Positions 57,501 through 64,000 of a stretch of DNA of 64,000 nucleotides are shown one piece after another. How positions within the stretch are numbered: the stretch's first letter is position 1; each line of letters begins with the position of its first letter. The position numbers and the translations under genes are program-made. The notes below the pieces were generated by a model that searched no databases, was not told the origin of the DNA, and saw only the letters and a list, made by a program, of their open reading frames with translations. Source of the stretch: Numida meleagris (Eukaryota > Chordata > Aves > Galliformes > Numididae); the NCBI RefSeq assembly GCF_002078875.1, contig NC_034411.1, positions 5,894,917 to 5,958,916 of the forward strand, given 5' to 3'.

Positions 57501-59796
57501 TTTTTGAAAGCGTCATTATTCTGTTGGAAGAAGAGATTAATCCAGTATGCTGCCCTAGTAGATAGCTCAACCAGGCAAAGACAAAGTTTGCTCCCATCAT
57601 CCAGATGGGTTTGTATTTGCAGGATTCAGGGTTCCTTGATAATGACATTTCTACTGCACTTCCACTTATTTTTCCAGTTTGATCTAGCAGCAGCAACATT
57701 GGCTATATGTATTCTATATGTATACATATACACATATTTGTGTGTCTATTTTCCCTATATTCTTAGATATTTAATAGTGGCCCAGAGTTGTGTACCATAG
57801 CAGCATTGCCCATTAGCAGAAACAAGGCATCATATTTTGGTGCTGATAGAGAAGACTCGCACTGTGAGGTCCTCCTTCATTCACTGCAAGAGATAGAAGC
57901 AGTTATGGCAACTCTCAGAACAAAGCATTGTTTGACAAAGCATTGTTAGTTGGTATCAGATGATACAAAGTCAGATTGCTTTGAGGTTGATGCTTCCCAC
58001 GCAGAGAAATTTCAAGCAGATAGCAACTGTGAGATGATGTCCTTCACCTCTGGCTGCATATAGTGCATTTTCCTTATGCTGAGGGACACAAAATGCATCT
58101 CAAGGGAATCATACTGAAGCATTCAAAATACTTGAGTTATGTAATATTTATGTTATACCAGCTCCTGCAGTAGGGCATCCTGAAAATTCAGAACAACACA
58201 TTTTTTCTCTGTTTAAGGTAAATGTTTGAATGCATTGAGGATCCGGGCACAAATGTCTTTTTACTCTGCAAGTATTCCCAAGAAATCAAACTGCTAGGAA
58301 AGGAGGACAGAGACAGGCCTGAGCTGATATTAGCCATGTACTGAACAATACTTGAAGCTCATCTCTGGAAGAAGAGATTTCCTGGAAGTTAGGCTTGAAT
58401 GAAACGCTTTCACTGCTCTCCAAAGAATGCACTATATCAGTAGCAAAGGGATAGGCTGGATTTACACTCACATTCCTTTTGAAGAGAAGGCATTCCACTT
58501 ACACAACGTGGTCAGTGCCCCTTAAAAAGGACACTCATCCTTATTTTACTGCAAAACCTAGGTCCTGAGCAGGACTGCGAGTGCTGGGAAGGCGCTGGTG
58601 CAACCTGCTCTCCACAGCACGCTGGGGGCAAGCTGGGCAGTGATGCTGCCTCCCCAGGTTTCCTCAGTTGCGCGGGGTGCAACAGCACTGAGAGTGCCTG
58701 CATGTTTGGCAGCTCAGCAAACAAGCGTGCTTCCTTCCTGAGTGCTCGGGATCAGCTCAAGGCCAGGGATTTGCTTGGAAACATACTTTTCAAGTGAGCT
58801 GAAACTAGGTTCAATATTTGTGCTAGTTTCCAAATCACAGCAAGGATACAGACATGAATACTGCTGCACTGAATTTCTGTGCAAGTGGCTCCGGAGTGGT
58901 TTGCTGCTGTCTTTTCAGGTGACTGACGCAACCGACTACTCATGGCTCTTTAAGTGAAAACACACATTATTATGCAAATACCCAATAACAGCAGTGAGAA
59001 GTAGAGGCGGCTATTAAATAAACGTTAACATTTCTTAAATAGCAGTTATGTACTTCTTAATTGTATTCTCTCTTTGTGTAGGTGTACATTTCATGATGTA
59101 TTTTCAAATTAAGGTTTTAATATCGTTTTCTAAAACAAGAATGTTTTCTTTCTGGCTAGGTTTGCAGCTATTATTTCCTTACCTTTCCATTTATTAATAA
59201 GGAAAACATTACAGGTTTTTCTGTACGGTATCGGTAAATGGTGGTTTTAGAATGAGCCATTGTGCTGTATATATCCTTTTAATTTGCTTAATTATCTTTC
59301 AACCTGCAGAAAGATTCCACCAAGTGGCAAGCTGGTCCTCACACTTACAACTGATGCGTGTGAGGGGAAGGAGAATTTTGTCCGTTACCTGGAACATGTC
59401 CAAGCAGTTATAACTGTGAATTCAACTCGGCGAGGAGACCTCAACATCAACATGACCTCGCCAATGGGAACGAAGTCCATCCTCCTGAGCCGGCGTCCCA
59501 GGGATGACGACTCCAAGGTGGGTTTTGACAAATGGCCTTTCATGACCACACACACTTGGGGAGAAGACCCCCGAGGCACCTGGGTTCTAGAGATTGGGTT
59601 TGTCGGCGGTGTGCCGCAGCGGGGCGTGCTGAAGGAGTGGACACTGATGCTGCACGGGACCCAGAGCGCACCGTACATAGACCAAATAGTAAAAGATTAT
59701 CAGTCCAAACTGGCCATGTCCAAGAAGGAAGAGTTGGAAGAAGAATTAGATGAAGCAGTGGAGAGAAGCCTGAAGAGTATACTGAGCAAGAACTAG
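9113..59796 (+). CDS. PCSK2: PCSK2 coding region, exons 3-12 joined (proprotein convertase 2), 5' end outside window
   Basis: PC2 cleaves prohormones (proinsulin, proglucagon, POMC, proenkephalin and others) after paired basic residues in acidic, calcium-rich secretory granules. Its maturation depends on the chaperone 7B2. Ten exons totalling 1635 nt join with compatible phases into 544 codons plus TAG. Numbered on a 638-residue protein, they run from Val95 to Asn638. In order they give the end of the prodomain with its RRKR cleavage site (106-109), the subtilisin-like domain with Asp167, His208, the unusual oxyanion Asp310 and Ser384, the P domain (about 461-597) with RRGD (517-520), and an acidic amphipathic C-terminal tail. 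All nine introns are GT-AG. No in-frame stop or frameshift is seen. PC1/3 and furin use Asn at the oxyanion position, so Asp310 specifically marks PC2. Exons 1-2 are not in the window. Confidence 0.98.
9227..10892 (+). other. PCSK2: PCSK2 intron 3 (1666 nt)
   Basis: It opens GTAAGT and ends in a pyrimidine-rich stretch followed by CTATTAG. It is AT-rich with T-runs near 9786 and 10007. No gene, repeat family or RNA gene was recognised inside it. Confidence 0.93.
10893..11001 (+). CDS. PCSK2: PCSK2 exon 4: start of catalytic domain, Asp167
   Basis: This 109-nt exon encodes residues 133-168 plus the first base of Gly169. It reads INTGQADGTPGLDLNVAEAW, then ELGYTGKGVTIGIMDD. The first Asp of IMDDG is residue 167, the catalytic aspartate of the Asp-His-Ser triad. 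The donor GTGAGT starts at 11002, so the Gly codon is split after one base and completed by exon 5 (phase 1). The sequence is nearly invariant across vertebrate PC2 and leaves little doubt about identity. Confidence 0.98.
11002..13156 (+). other. PCSK2: PCSK2 intron 4 (2155 nt)
   Basis: AT-rich intron with an A-run near 11063. It ends in a pyrimidine-rich tract and TCGCAG at 13151-13156. Nothing else was recognised. Confidence 0.93.
13157..13194 (+). CDS. PCSK2: PCSK2 exon 5: 38-nt microexon-sized exon
   Basis: Only 38 nt: two bases completing Gly169, then twelve codons IDYLHPDLASNY (170-181), in the catalytic domain just after the active-site Asp. The acceptor is TCGCAG and the donor is a strong GTAAGT at 13195. 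It is too short to show in ORF scans; it is supported by phase continuity (phase 1 in, phase 0 out) with exons 4 and 6 and by the protein sequence. Skipping it would shift the frame. It sits between introns of 2.2 kb and 19.8 kb. Confidence 0.97.
16434..16496. repeat. TA-rich alternating purine-pyrimidine stretch with near-palindrome
   Basis: A low-complexity run of TATA, ATGCAT and ACGT words. Within it 16448-16471 is a 24-bp palindrome broken at one pair only (T16456 opposite G16463). It is probably a diverged microsatellite in intron 5. Confidence 0.7.
16802..17350. mobile_element. hAT/Charlie-like non-autonomous DNA transposon relic
   Basis: The left end contains CTCAACCTTTTGGCTTGCC, followed by the phrases GAATTGTCTTGGGC and ATAAAATACACAA, which recall Charlie-type hAT ends I know from vertebrates. 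The right end (GTCATGGATTAGACATGCCTG) read in reverse complement begins CAGGCATGTCTAATCC, a degraded match to the same terminal pattern. Flanking 8-mers ATGTAGTC (16794-16801) and GGTTAGTC (17351-17358) agree at their last five bases, compatible with an eroded 8-bp target duplication. No transposase frame survives. Internal GC-rich sequence around 17200-17330 differs sharply from the flanks. Family assignment is from memory and boundaries are approximate. Confidence 0.6.
18534..18590. repeat. A-rich / purine tract
   Basis: Two runs of about twelve A separated by G, then GGGAGGGAGAGAGGGAGAG. Nearly all purine on the + strand. It lies about 190 bp upstream of the CR1 copy and is a simple-sequence tract. 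Confidence 0.85.
18780..19523 (+). mobile_element. CR1 LINE, 5'-truncated, sense orientation in intron 5
   Basis: The copy preserves the C-terminal part of CR1 ORF2. KCKVLHL at 18785-18805 is followed in another frame by RNPRYVYRLGGAILESS, AEKDLG and LNMSQQCALAAQKANGIL. Then, after a further frameshift and an internal deletion, come LLERVQRMATKMIRGLKHL, RLRELGLFSLEKRR and WHRLPREVVDAPSPEVFKARL, with the ORF2 stop at 19418-19420. A roughly 100-bp tail ends with the diagnostic CR1 3' terminus (TTCCAACCCA, then CCATTCTATGACTCTATG). The 5' truncation and lack of poly-A are typical. At least two frame disruptions and two small deletions make it non-functional. Confidence 0.92.
18911..19420 (+). 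pseudogene. CR1 ORF2 C-terminal remnant
   Basis: A 169-codon open frame inside the CR1 copy. Roughly its last 125 residues match the conserved end of the CR1 ORF2 protein (motifs ERVQRMATKMIRGL, LRELGLFSLEKRR, WHRLPREVV). The first 40 or so residues are out of frame relative to ORF2 because of an upstream frameshift. No endonuclease or reverse-transcriptase core is present, so it is a retrotransposon fossil and not a host gene. Confidence 0.88.
27962..27983. repeat. Perfect 22-bp palindrome
   Basis: The half CCTGAATTCAG is followed directly by its exact reverse complement, with no spacer. It contains two GAATTC words and a central CAGCTG. The symmetry stops at T27961/T27984. Confidence 0.95.
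32985..33061 (+). CDS. PCSK2: PCSK2 exon 6: PYPYP segment of catalytic domain
   Basis: This 77-nt exon encodes residues 182-206 (NAQASYDFSSNDPY, then PYPRYTDDWFN) plus two bases of Ser207. The acceptor is TTTTGCAG, the donor GTAAGT at 33062. The Pro-Tyr-rich stretch around residues 194-200 lies in the region reported to be important for binding of the PC2 chaperone 7B2; I recall this from the literature and the exact residue numbering should be checked. Phase 0 in, phase 2 out, matching exons 5 and 7. Confidence 0.98.
33062..39570 (+). other. PCSK2: PCSK2 intron 6 (6509 nt)
   Basis: Base composition is mixed, with GC-richer patches near 35950-36500 and 37000-39200. It holds an A17 tract (36670-36686), a motif-rich candidate regulatory segment (about 37430-37770) and a local CpG cluster (38032-38097, seven CpGs in 66 bp). 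The open frames around 35863-36383 and 38862-39168 show no recognisable domain. It ends in a strong pyrimidine tract and CTGCAG. Confidence 0.88.
36670..36686. repeat. A17 homopolymer, intron 6
   Basis: An uninterrupted run of 17 A. No retroposed sequence was recognised upstream of it. Confidence 0.95.
39571..39659 (+). CDS. PCSK2: PCSK2 exon 7: active-site His208
   Basis: This 89-nt exon completes Ser207, encodes residues 208-236 (HGTRCAGEVSAAANNN, then ICGVGVAYNSKVA) and gives the first base of Gly237. The HGT(R)CAG block carries the catalytic histidine, residue 208. The acceptor follows TTTTCCCCTCTGCAG. The donor is GTAGGG at 39660, weaker than most in this gene. Phase 2 in, phase 1 out. 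Confidence 0.98.
39660..42137 (+). other. PCSK2: PCSK2 intron 7 (2478 nt)
   Basis: It contains a T21 tract (41012-41032) and an imperfect RE1-like sequence at 42061-42081. Its 3' end is pyrimidine-poor. No other gene was seen; the several open frames between 39800 and 41050 have no recognisable domain. Confidence 0.92.
41012..41032. repeat. T21 homopolymer, intron 7
   Basis: An uninterrupted run of 21 T. It could be a simple-sequence tract; no retroposed body is recognisable next to it. Confidence 0.95.
42138..42313 (+). CDS. PCSK2: PCSK2 exon 8: catalytic domain, residues 238-295
   Basis: This 176-nt exon completes Gly237 and encodes 58 residues, including IRMLDQPFMTDIIEASS, MPQVIDIYSASWGPTDNG and KTVDGPRELTLQAMADGVNK. 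The SWGP(T/A)D(N/D)G block is a hallmark of kexin-family proteases and contributes to substrate binding. The acceptor is preceded by a poor pyrimidine tract (ATTAAATCCACAG) and the donor is GTAACA, so both splice sites look weak. Phase 1 in, phase 0 out. Loss of this exon would shift the frame before the oxyanion and serine residues. Confidence 0.98.
42314..52400 (+). other. PCSK2: PCSK2 intron 8 (10,087 nt)
   Basis: It starts with a non-consensus GTAACA donor and ends CCTTTCACAG. It contains a CR1 reverse-transcriptase fragment (about 43397-43486), an 18-bp AT palindrome (44694-44711), a small hairpin (46975-47004), a GC-richer patch (48250-48650) and T-rich tracts near 48880 and 51050. No host exon was recognised; open frames in 43100-43700, 47220-47615 and 48269-48746 are unassigned and likely chance or repeat-derived. 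Confidence 0.88.
43397..43486 (+). mobile_element. Small CR1 ORF2 reverse-transcriptase fragment
   Basis: Translated on the + strand, this stretch reads VRVRDCLMRLNVYKSMG, then LDGMHPSV. It closely resembles the CR1 RT motif written generally as VRDxLxxLNVYKSMGPDxMHPRVL. Similarity fades on both sides, and there is no CR1 3' end nearby, so this is an internal fossil fragment. Recognised by motif only; the boundaries are approximate. Confidence 0.65.
52401..52616 (+). CDS. PCSK2: PCSK2 exon 9: oxyanion-hole Asp310
   Basis: This 216-nt exon is exactly 72 codons (296-367), phase 0 at both ends. It reads GRGGKGSIYVWASGDGGSYD, then DCNCDGYASSMWTISINSA and continues to RKRNPEAGV. In WASGDGG the Asp is residue 310, where other convertases have Asn; this substitution is a PC2 signature linked to its distinctive maturation. 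The acceptor is CCTTTCACAG and the donor GTGAGT. Since the exon is symmetric, its omission would leave the reading frame intact but remove the oxyanion region. Confidence 0.98.
52617..53904 (+). other. PCSK2: PCSK2 intron 9 (1288 nt)
   Basis: The shortest intron in the window. It starts GTGAGT and ends ATCATTGCAG. No repeat or gene was recognised. Confidence 0.93.
53905..54005 (+). CDS. PCSK2: PCSK2 exon 10: active-site Ser384
   Basis: This 101-nt exon encodes residues 368-400 (ATTDLYGNCTLRHSGTSAAA, then PEAAGVFALALEA) plus two bases of Asn401. HSGTSAAAPEAAG carries the nucleophile Ser384. NCT at 375-377 is an N-glycosylation sequon. The acceptor is ATTGCAG, the donor GTAAGC at 54006. Phase 0 in, phase 2 out. 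With exons 4 and 7, this completes the catalytic triad, which is thus spread over three exons. Confidence 0.98.
54006..56555 (+). other. PCSK2: PCSK2 intron 10 (2550 nt)
   Basis: AT-rich. A T22 tract lies at 56222-56243, about 310 bp before exon 11. It ends with a long strong pyrimidine tract and CCACAG. Nothing else was recognised. Confidence 0.93.
56222..56243. repeat. T22 homopolymer, intron 10
   Basis: An uninterrupted run of 22 T, 312 bp upstream of exon 11. It is too far away to act as that exon's polypyrimidine tract. Confidence 0.95.
56556..56783 (+). CDS. PCSK2: PCSK2 exon 11: end of catalytic domain, start of P domain
   Basis: This 228-nt exon completes Asn401, encodes residues 402-476 and gives two bases of Glu477. 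It reads LDLTWRDMQHLTVLTSKRNQ, and later HRWRRNGVGLEFNHLFGYG, VLDAGAMVKMAKDWKTVPER and FHCVGGSIQEP. The FNHLFGYGVLDA block is the conserved end of the kexin-type catalytic fold. The donor GTAAGT begins at 56784, leaving GA to be completed by the first base of exon 12. From memory mammals have NLGLTW where this has NLDLTW, a small lineage difference. Confidence 0.98.
56784..59309 (+). other. PCSK2: PCSK2 intron 11 (2526 nt)
   Basis: It includes a TA-rich patch with a perfect 16-bp palindrome (57715-57730) and ends AACCTGCAG. No other gene was seen. A moderately GC-rich stretch at 58570-58690 is unassigned. Confidence 0.92.
59310..59796 (+). CDS. PCSK2: PCSK2 exon 12: P domain, C-terminal helix and stop
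   Basis: The terminal coding exon gives residues 478-638 and TAG at 59794-59796. It contains most of the P domain, which stabilises the catalytic domain and sets calcium and pH dependence. Visible features are sequons NST (514-516) and NMT (524-526), RRGD (517-520), and SPMGTKSILLSRRPRDDD. The last 30 or so residues (MSKKEELEEELDEAVERSLK, then SILSKN) form a charged amphipathic helix; in PC2 this tail is known to help membrane association and sorting to secretory granules. The predicted end at residue 638 equals the usual vertebrate PC2 length. Confidence 0.98.
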
Positions 59797-60133
59797 TGCT
59801 GTTCTGCATGACAGTGTCTTTCCTTTCCCAGATCCTTCTATTCACCTTTCTACTATCCAAACCTCTGTGTTAGACATATAACAATGATCGTCTCTGTAGC
59901 CAAATTATCACTTTCTTGATTTTAAAGTCTTATATATTGTCAATAATTATTTTAATCACCACCAAAGCAATCATTTTTTTACTCTAAACCACAAATGTAT
60001 TGTCCCCCACCAAATACTATGTACAGTTTGTGACTGTAAATGATTTTTCTTTTGTGTCATACAAATAGGCAACCTGTAAACATGCTTATAGCTATTCCCT
60101 TCATTTTTTTTGTGGTAAATGTTGTTTGTATTT

Positions 60134-60150
60134 AAAAAAAAAAAAAAAAA
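60134..60150 (+). repeat. A17 tract inside the 3' UTR
   Basis: Seventeen consecutive A in transcript sense, 338 nt after the stop codon, with no AATAAA just upstream. Confidence 0.95.
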
Positions 60151-60961
60151 GAGTGAATTTTAATATTGGCTGTTGATGATAATGGGTACATTTAAAAAAA
60201 TTATTGTGAGAGAGGGAATCACAAAGAGGTTGCCTGGAGAGGTCTTTGTTTGTCTAACAGCTCCTTTTGCATCACAGGCGTCAGTGGGACTTTCCCCACT
60301 GGCTTCAACCAAAATAGCACTAGACCCTAGAAGAAGAAATGATCCAGAGATGAAGAAAAATTATCAATCCAATTTTCAGAAACCGATTCTTTTTAGAGTT
60401 TTCTTTAGTATATATACTTACACAATATACACGTTAACACTTCAGCCACAGAATGGTTCTGCCACAAGCATGCAATTGGGAAGGCAAGGCAATGCTAGAG
60501 CCAGGTGATAAAGGGAAATGGATTGCAATCAGTCAGGGCATTCTAGAAGCACAAATTTCAGGCTTTTTTTTTTTTTTTCTTTTTAATGTTGGCAATTTAA
60601 ATCAGTTTACCATCTTACAGTGGTATGGGTACATAGGGAATGATCTTTGGATTTCTTGCAACCTGTGTGCCAAAGTGCATCTGCCCACCTCTGTACTTAA
60701 AGCTTTATACTACAGCAGCAGAAGACGCAGCCATGTCAGCATTTCCAATCACAGACCCCTGTTTTCTGGGGTTTTTCAGCCTGGCTGTCAGCAAATTGCT
60801 GTGGGAAATACGAAGGATTCAGCTTCAGTCCCCAAACGATGTTAATTCAAATTTTACTTTTAAAAACAGAGATTTATTATTTTTGTGTTATACAAATATA
60901 TTTAAGGAGAAAAATATGCCTATGTAATTTATGTGTAATGCGATGTTGGCCTTCTTGGGAA

Positions 60962-60971
60962 AATAAATAAA
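60962..60971 (+). terminator. PCSK2: Proximal polyadenylation signal pair
   Basis: Two overlapping AATAAA hexamers (60962-60967 and 60966-60971), followed by TG/T-rich sequence (GATTTGTCAG, ATTGCTCTTTGG). Cleavage would be expected about 15-25 nt downstream. Confidence 0.7.
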
Positions 60972-62065
60972 ATGTAGTGCATTTGGGAAGATTTGTCAGT
61001 AATTATTGCTCTTTGGCGTCAGTCCCACCTTCACCTCTCACACATAAGTCAGTCTCTCCCACCTCGGGGTCCGCTGGTGGCCCACATCACTCTCCCCTCT
61101 GTGTGGGCTCTTCAAGGTAACAACCACTACAGGTTCTCAGGTGTGAGAGCCCAAACCGAACCTTTGAGAAATAAAGGGTCTTGATTCTGCAAATATTAAG
61201 GCACTGACAGTAAAAGCAGCAGACCTATTCAAGCACTAATGTTAAGCAGGTGCTTAACGTGTCTGCAGGATCCAAGATCCACTGTTTAGAGATCCACCGT
61301 TACAGCAGTGACTGGGTTTCAGAGTTTTCTTACGTATTTTTAATATACAGAGTATTCACCTGAAGTGTTTTACTGAGAATTTTCCTGGTTAATCAGGTGC
61401 GTAGTGGTAGAAACATAGTAAGTAAATATTTATCTAATAAATTAAAAATGTAACCCAAGGGTTATATGGTGCATACATTTCACTTAAGAATGTATAATTT
61501 ATTGTTATTTCAAGTGAATATCCGTCTTCTATCCTTCCATCAGGCCTGTTCTTTCCTTTCCAAATACAAAGGCAAAATAAAGAGCTAAACCTACTTTCAG
61601 CGTACGTGAATTACGTTGCAAACCCCAGACGAGCAGCCTCGTGCTGCTCAGAGGTTCTGCGCTGCATGCAGAGACAACAGGGTCACATTTGGATAACACA
61701 GGTGTCAGAAGGACAAGAACCGGGCCCTGTGTGATTTCTATTTTTAAAGCACTCTTGGTTATTCGTTCCGATATATTACAGTGTCAGCTGTGTTTAACCT
61801 GCAGATTTAAGAATTAAGCCAAGGACGAGACAGGCCTGCTTCAAACCATGAACGTGAGGCATAACCCAAAAGGCTTGGGGACAGGTTTGTTGATGTCTGT
61901 TTGGAACTGAAGGGCCCACAGTGACAGCAGGAGGTTTCAGAGAAGGCACGGAGTTCTCAGAAAGAGCAGCATATGCAAATCAGAGGGAAGAATTTACCAC
62001 ATAGATATGTATTTACGCACACTCCTGTAAGTCACAGTGCATAGAACACCCCTGCAGTACCTCTC

Positions 62066-62150
62066 TATATTACATACTATATGTATACTCAGCGTACGCT
62101 ACATACCTTTGCTTATAAATATCTAAAGAGTACATATGGTATGTAATGTA
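62066..62150 (+). repeat. 21-bp inverted repeat in distal 3' UTR
   Basis: The left arm 62066-62086 and right arm 62130-62150 are complementary at 18 of 21 positions. The other three pairs are T-G, i.e. U-G wobbles in + strand RNA. The 43-nt loop contains the palindrome AGCGTACGCT. Confidence 0.85.
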
Positions 62151-62156
62151 TAATAT

Positions 62157-62167
62157 ACACACACACC
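62157..62167. repeat. Short AC microsatellite
   Basis: An ACACACACAC run directly after the TA-rich inverted repeat. Confidence 0.8.
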
Positions 62168-62685
62168 TCATTACCTTTCATGTGTATTTGGTCAAAGAAA
62201 CAGAAAAAACTGGAAGCTATTCATGGACTTCTGGAATGCGGAATAAGAAAAGTCCACGTGGAAATCTTAAATGAATGTGTACGTTCTTTGCCATTGCATT
62301 CCTGTAATCTTGCGATTCTGTTCAATCATTAAATATCTTATACAGCAGCAAAATGCTATGGTTGATCATATTTTCCTAATGTTGACATATTATATTAAGT
62401 GAAAGATCACAATGATGAGTGATAAACAGAAATGGTGAGTTTTGATATGGGTATATCTAAAGCTACGTGTATATACAACCTAGAGATCTACTTCAGATTC
62501 TTCAGAATTTTTGCATCGGGGGGATCACTGAAAAATATGTCCAGTTAGACTAAGTTTTTATGATAATGCTGATGGAAAATAAAGTTAATTTGTTAGCGTT
62601 TATAATAAAGGGGAAATTGACACTCTTGAAACAGGTGACTATTGTTTAACTAAAGCCCTGTGATGATGTTTTATAATCCAAGTGA

Positions 62686-62691
62686 AATAAA
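62686..62691 (+). terminator. PCSK2: Distal polyadenylation signal candidate
   Basis: AATAAA followed by GAGCTGTTGTAAAT and then, 45-75 nt on, GT-rich sequence (GGTATGTGGGAGG, TGTGCTGTCAGTGGGG). This arrangement is typical of a strong cleavage site. Another AATAAA lies 108 nt upstream (62578-62583). Confidence 0.6.
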
Positions 62692-62712
62692 GAGCTGTTG
62701 TAAATCGGCAGG

Positions 62713-64000
62713 TCCTATCATCATTGCTTACCTGGAGGTATGTGGGAGGCACTGTGCTGTCAGTGGGGTGACTTCCTAATCCCCCACTTTTCATACTGGT
62801 AAGGAAATTTGTATCCCATGTTGGATATTGAGAAAACAATCATGATCTTAAAAAAAGTGGACAGACACAGGAGAAGAGCAGCAGGCTTGGTGTTAACTCT
62901 GTGGCAGGATGGGACAGAGAAAATTAAGGATGCAGGCTGGAAAGAGCCTTGGGCATTGCTTACGTGGCTCAAACCCAGTGGCTCCAAGGGAGCTCTGCAG
63001 ATGTGTGGAGCTGTGTGGGATCTGAACTGCTGCTGTCAGGGGGGGAGGGGATACTCAAGAAGAAAGACACTGACATTTTTTGCACTGCGTTTCATAAGCA
63101 GTGGCAGTTCTGGCCCCGAGGAAACAACAGGATCTACCGCAGCAGTATTTTTCTCTGCTATTCGGAGCACTTCGATCCACAAAAAATCCCATTTCCCTCT
63201 ACCTCCCACCTTACTGAGTACGTTTTAAGCACACATAGTCCCATAGCACAGAGTAGGTGTGGTTTTAAAATAGCCACAGCTGTAATTTCTTACCATTTCT
63301 GCAGCAGTAGAAGACAGCTGGAAATCTCCTCATCCAGATCTTAGCACTGAGGCGATGATGTGTCTGTAGTAACCTAGGTCTTATCCCAGGCTTTCCTTAA
63401 TAAATGCTCGCACGTATTTATTTCATCACTACGCCTCAGCGTTAGTGTTTGAGAATCTGCATTTAAAGCAGTGGATAATCCATAAATCATGAGACTTACT
63501 ATCCGTTTCAGCATTGTCATTATGAACAATAACTTCCTAGAGTTTTTTTTCTGTATCATTTTCATATACGTTCAGAAAAATACGAGGATCTGCCCATCTT
63601 CTGCTGCCATGGTTGTGGCTGGCAGCTCAGAGAGCGTAACAGAATTCAGGCCTTACTTCTCTGTGGTCCTTTGCTGCTGCTGTCAGTGGGGCAGCTCCTC
63701 TTTTACCTGCAGTAGCCAAATCCTGCTGCCAGTTGCAGGTACCCTGCACAGTCACCGCTGGCTCACCAGGGAGCAGCCTGCGTGAGCTTCGATAAACTCC
63801 TCTGCTGTTATTTACAGCATTAATGCATTAAGCTGAAAAGCACCAAAATTCACAGCAAGCAATGTCTGGCATTTACTCCCACCACATTTCAAGAAACGAG
63901 CACCCGCAAACAAACCTGAATAAAAATGTGACTGTGAATGTGGGGCACCTGCTCCTGTTTCCAAGAAGAAGGCGGCGTTTCACCACGTGCAAGAGGCACA
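62713..64000. other. Intergenic sequence downstream of PCSK2
   Basis: About 1.3 kb past the inferred distal poly(A) site. A 139-codon + strand frame (62809-63228) and the overlapping frames have no recognisable domain. In mammals the next gene downstream of PCSK2 is BFSP1 on the opposite strand; I see no BFSP1 coding sequence here. Confidence 0.6.

Larger units (their letters stand above)
59797..62712 (+). other. PCSK2: PCSK2 3' untranslated region (long form, inferred end)
   Basis: Non-coding sequence after the stop. It holds an A17 tract (60134-60150), a T15 tract (60564-60578), several AATAAA hexamers (60962, 60966, 61170, 61436, 61576, 62578, 62686) and an inverted repeat (62066-62086 with 62130-62150). 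I infer a short form of about 1.2 kb ending near 60985 and a long form of about 2.9 kb ending near 62710. I recall that rodent PC2 has two mRNA size classes, which would fit. The exact ends are not visible from sequence. Confidence 0.75.

Noticed and set aside
59385..59678. Minus-strand open frames opposite exon 12 (also 59540-59860 and + frame 59532-59753)
   Set aside because: Shadows of the PCSK2 coding frame; no recognisable domain, and the PC2 frame explains the sequence.
62809..63344. Two overlapping + strand frames after PCSK2
   Set aside because: No recognisable domain; considered as the end of the neighbouring BFSP1 gene, but strand and sequence do not fit.
1..64000. tRNA, rRNA, CRISPR arrays, operons or a multi-gene defence system
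   Set aside because: None is present; the window is a single vertebrate gene with introns. No candidate for a novel system was supportable.

Overview
The window is vertebrate nuclear DNA, almost certainly avian and probably galliform. It holds long AT-rich introns with GT/AG junctions, a CR1 LINE with the bird-type 3' end (short ATTCTATG-like repeats, no poly-A tail), and no operons or bacterial signals. One gene dominates: PCSK2 on the + strand, encoding proprotein convertase 2 (PC2), a calcium-dependent subtilisin-like endoprotease of neuroendocrine secretory granules. Ten coding exons can be placed to the base. They join in frame to give 544 residues, which are residues 95-638 if the full protein has the usual 638 residues. 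By comparison with the 12-exon mammalian gene these are exons 3-12; exons 1-2 (signal peptide and most of the prodomain) lie upstream of the window.

Layout: 1-9112 end of intron 2; 9113-9226 exon 3 (prodomain cleavage site); 10893-11001 exon 4 (catalytic Asp167); 13157-13194 exon 5 (38 nt); a 19.8-kb intron 5 with a hAT/Charlie-like DNA transposon relic (about 16802-17350) and a 5'-truncated CR1 (about 18780-19523); 32985-33061 exon 6; 39571-39659 exon 7 (catalytic His208); 42138-42313 exon 8; a 10-kb intron 8 with a small CR1 reverse-transcriptase fragment (about 43397-43486); 52401-52616 exon 9 (oxyanion Asp310); 53905-54005 exon 10 (nucleophile Ser384); 56556-56783 exon 11; 59310-59796 exon 12 (P domain, C-terminal helix, stop). 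The 3' UTR follows, with a proximal polyadenylation signal pair at 60962-60971 and a likely distal signal at 62686-62691. The last 1.3 kb looks intergenic.

All key residues (Asp167, His208, Asp310, Ser384), three N-glycosylation sequons, the RRGD of the P domain and the acidic C-terminal helix are present, so the gene appears intact. I found no second gene, tRNA, rRNA, CRISPR array or novel multi-gene system. The observations most worth checking are a 21-bp stem in the distal 3' UTR that pairs fully only as + strand RNA, a perfect 22-bp palindrome in intron 5, weak splice sites on both sides of exon 8, and several candidate regulatory patches in the introns. Residue numbers and family comparisons come from general knowledge of PC2; no alignment or database search was run.
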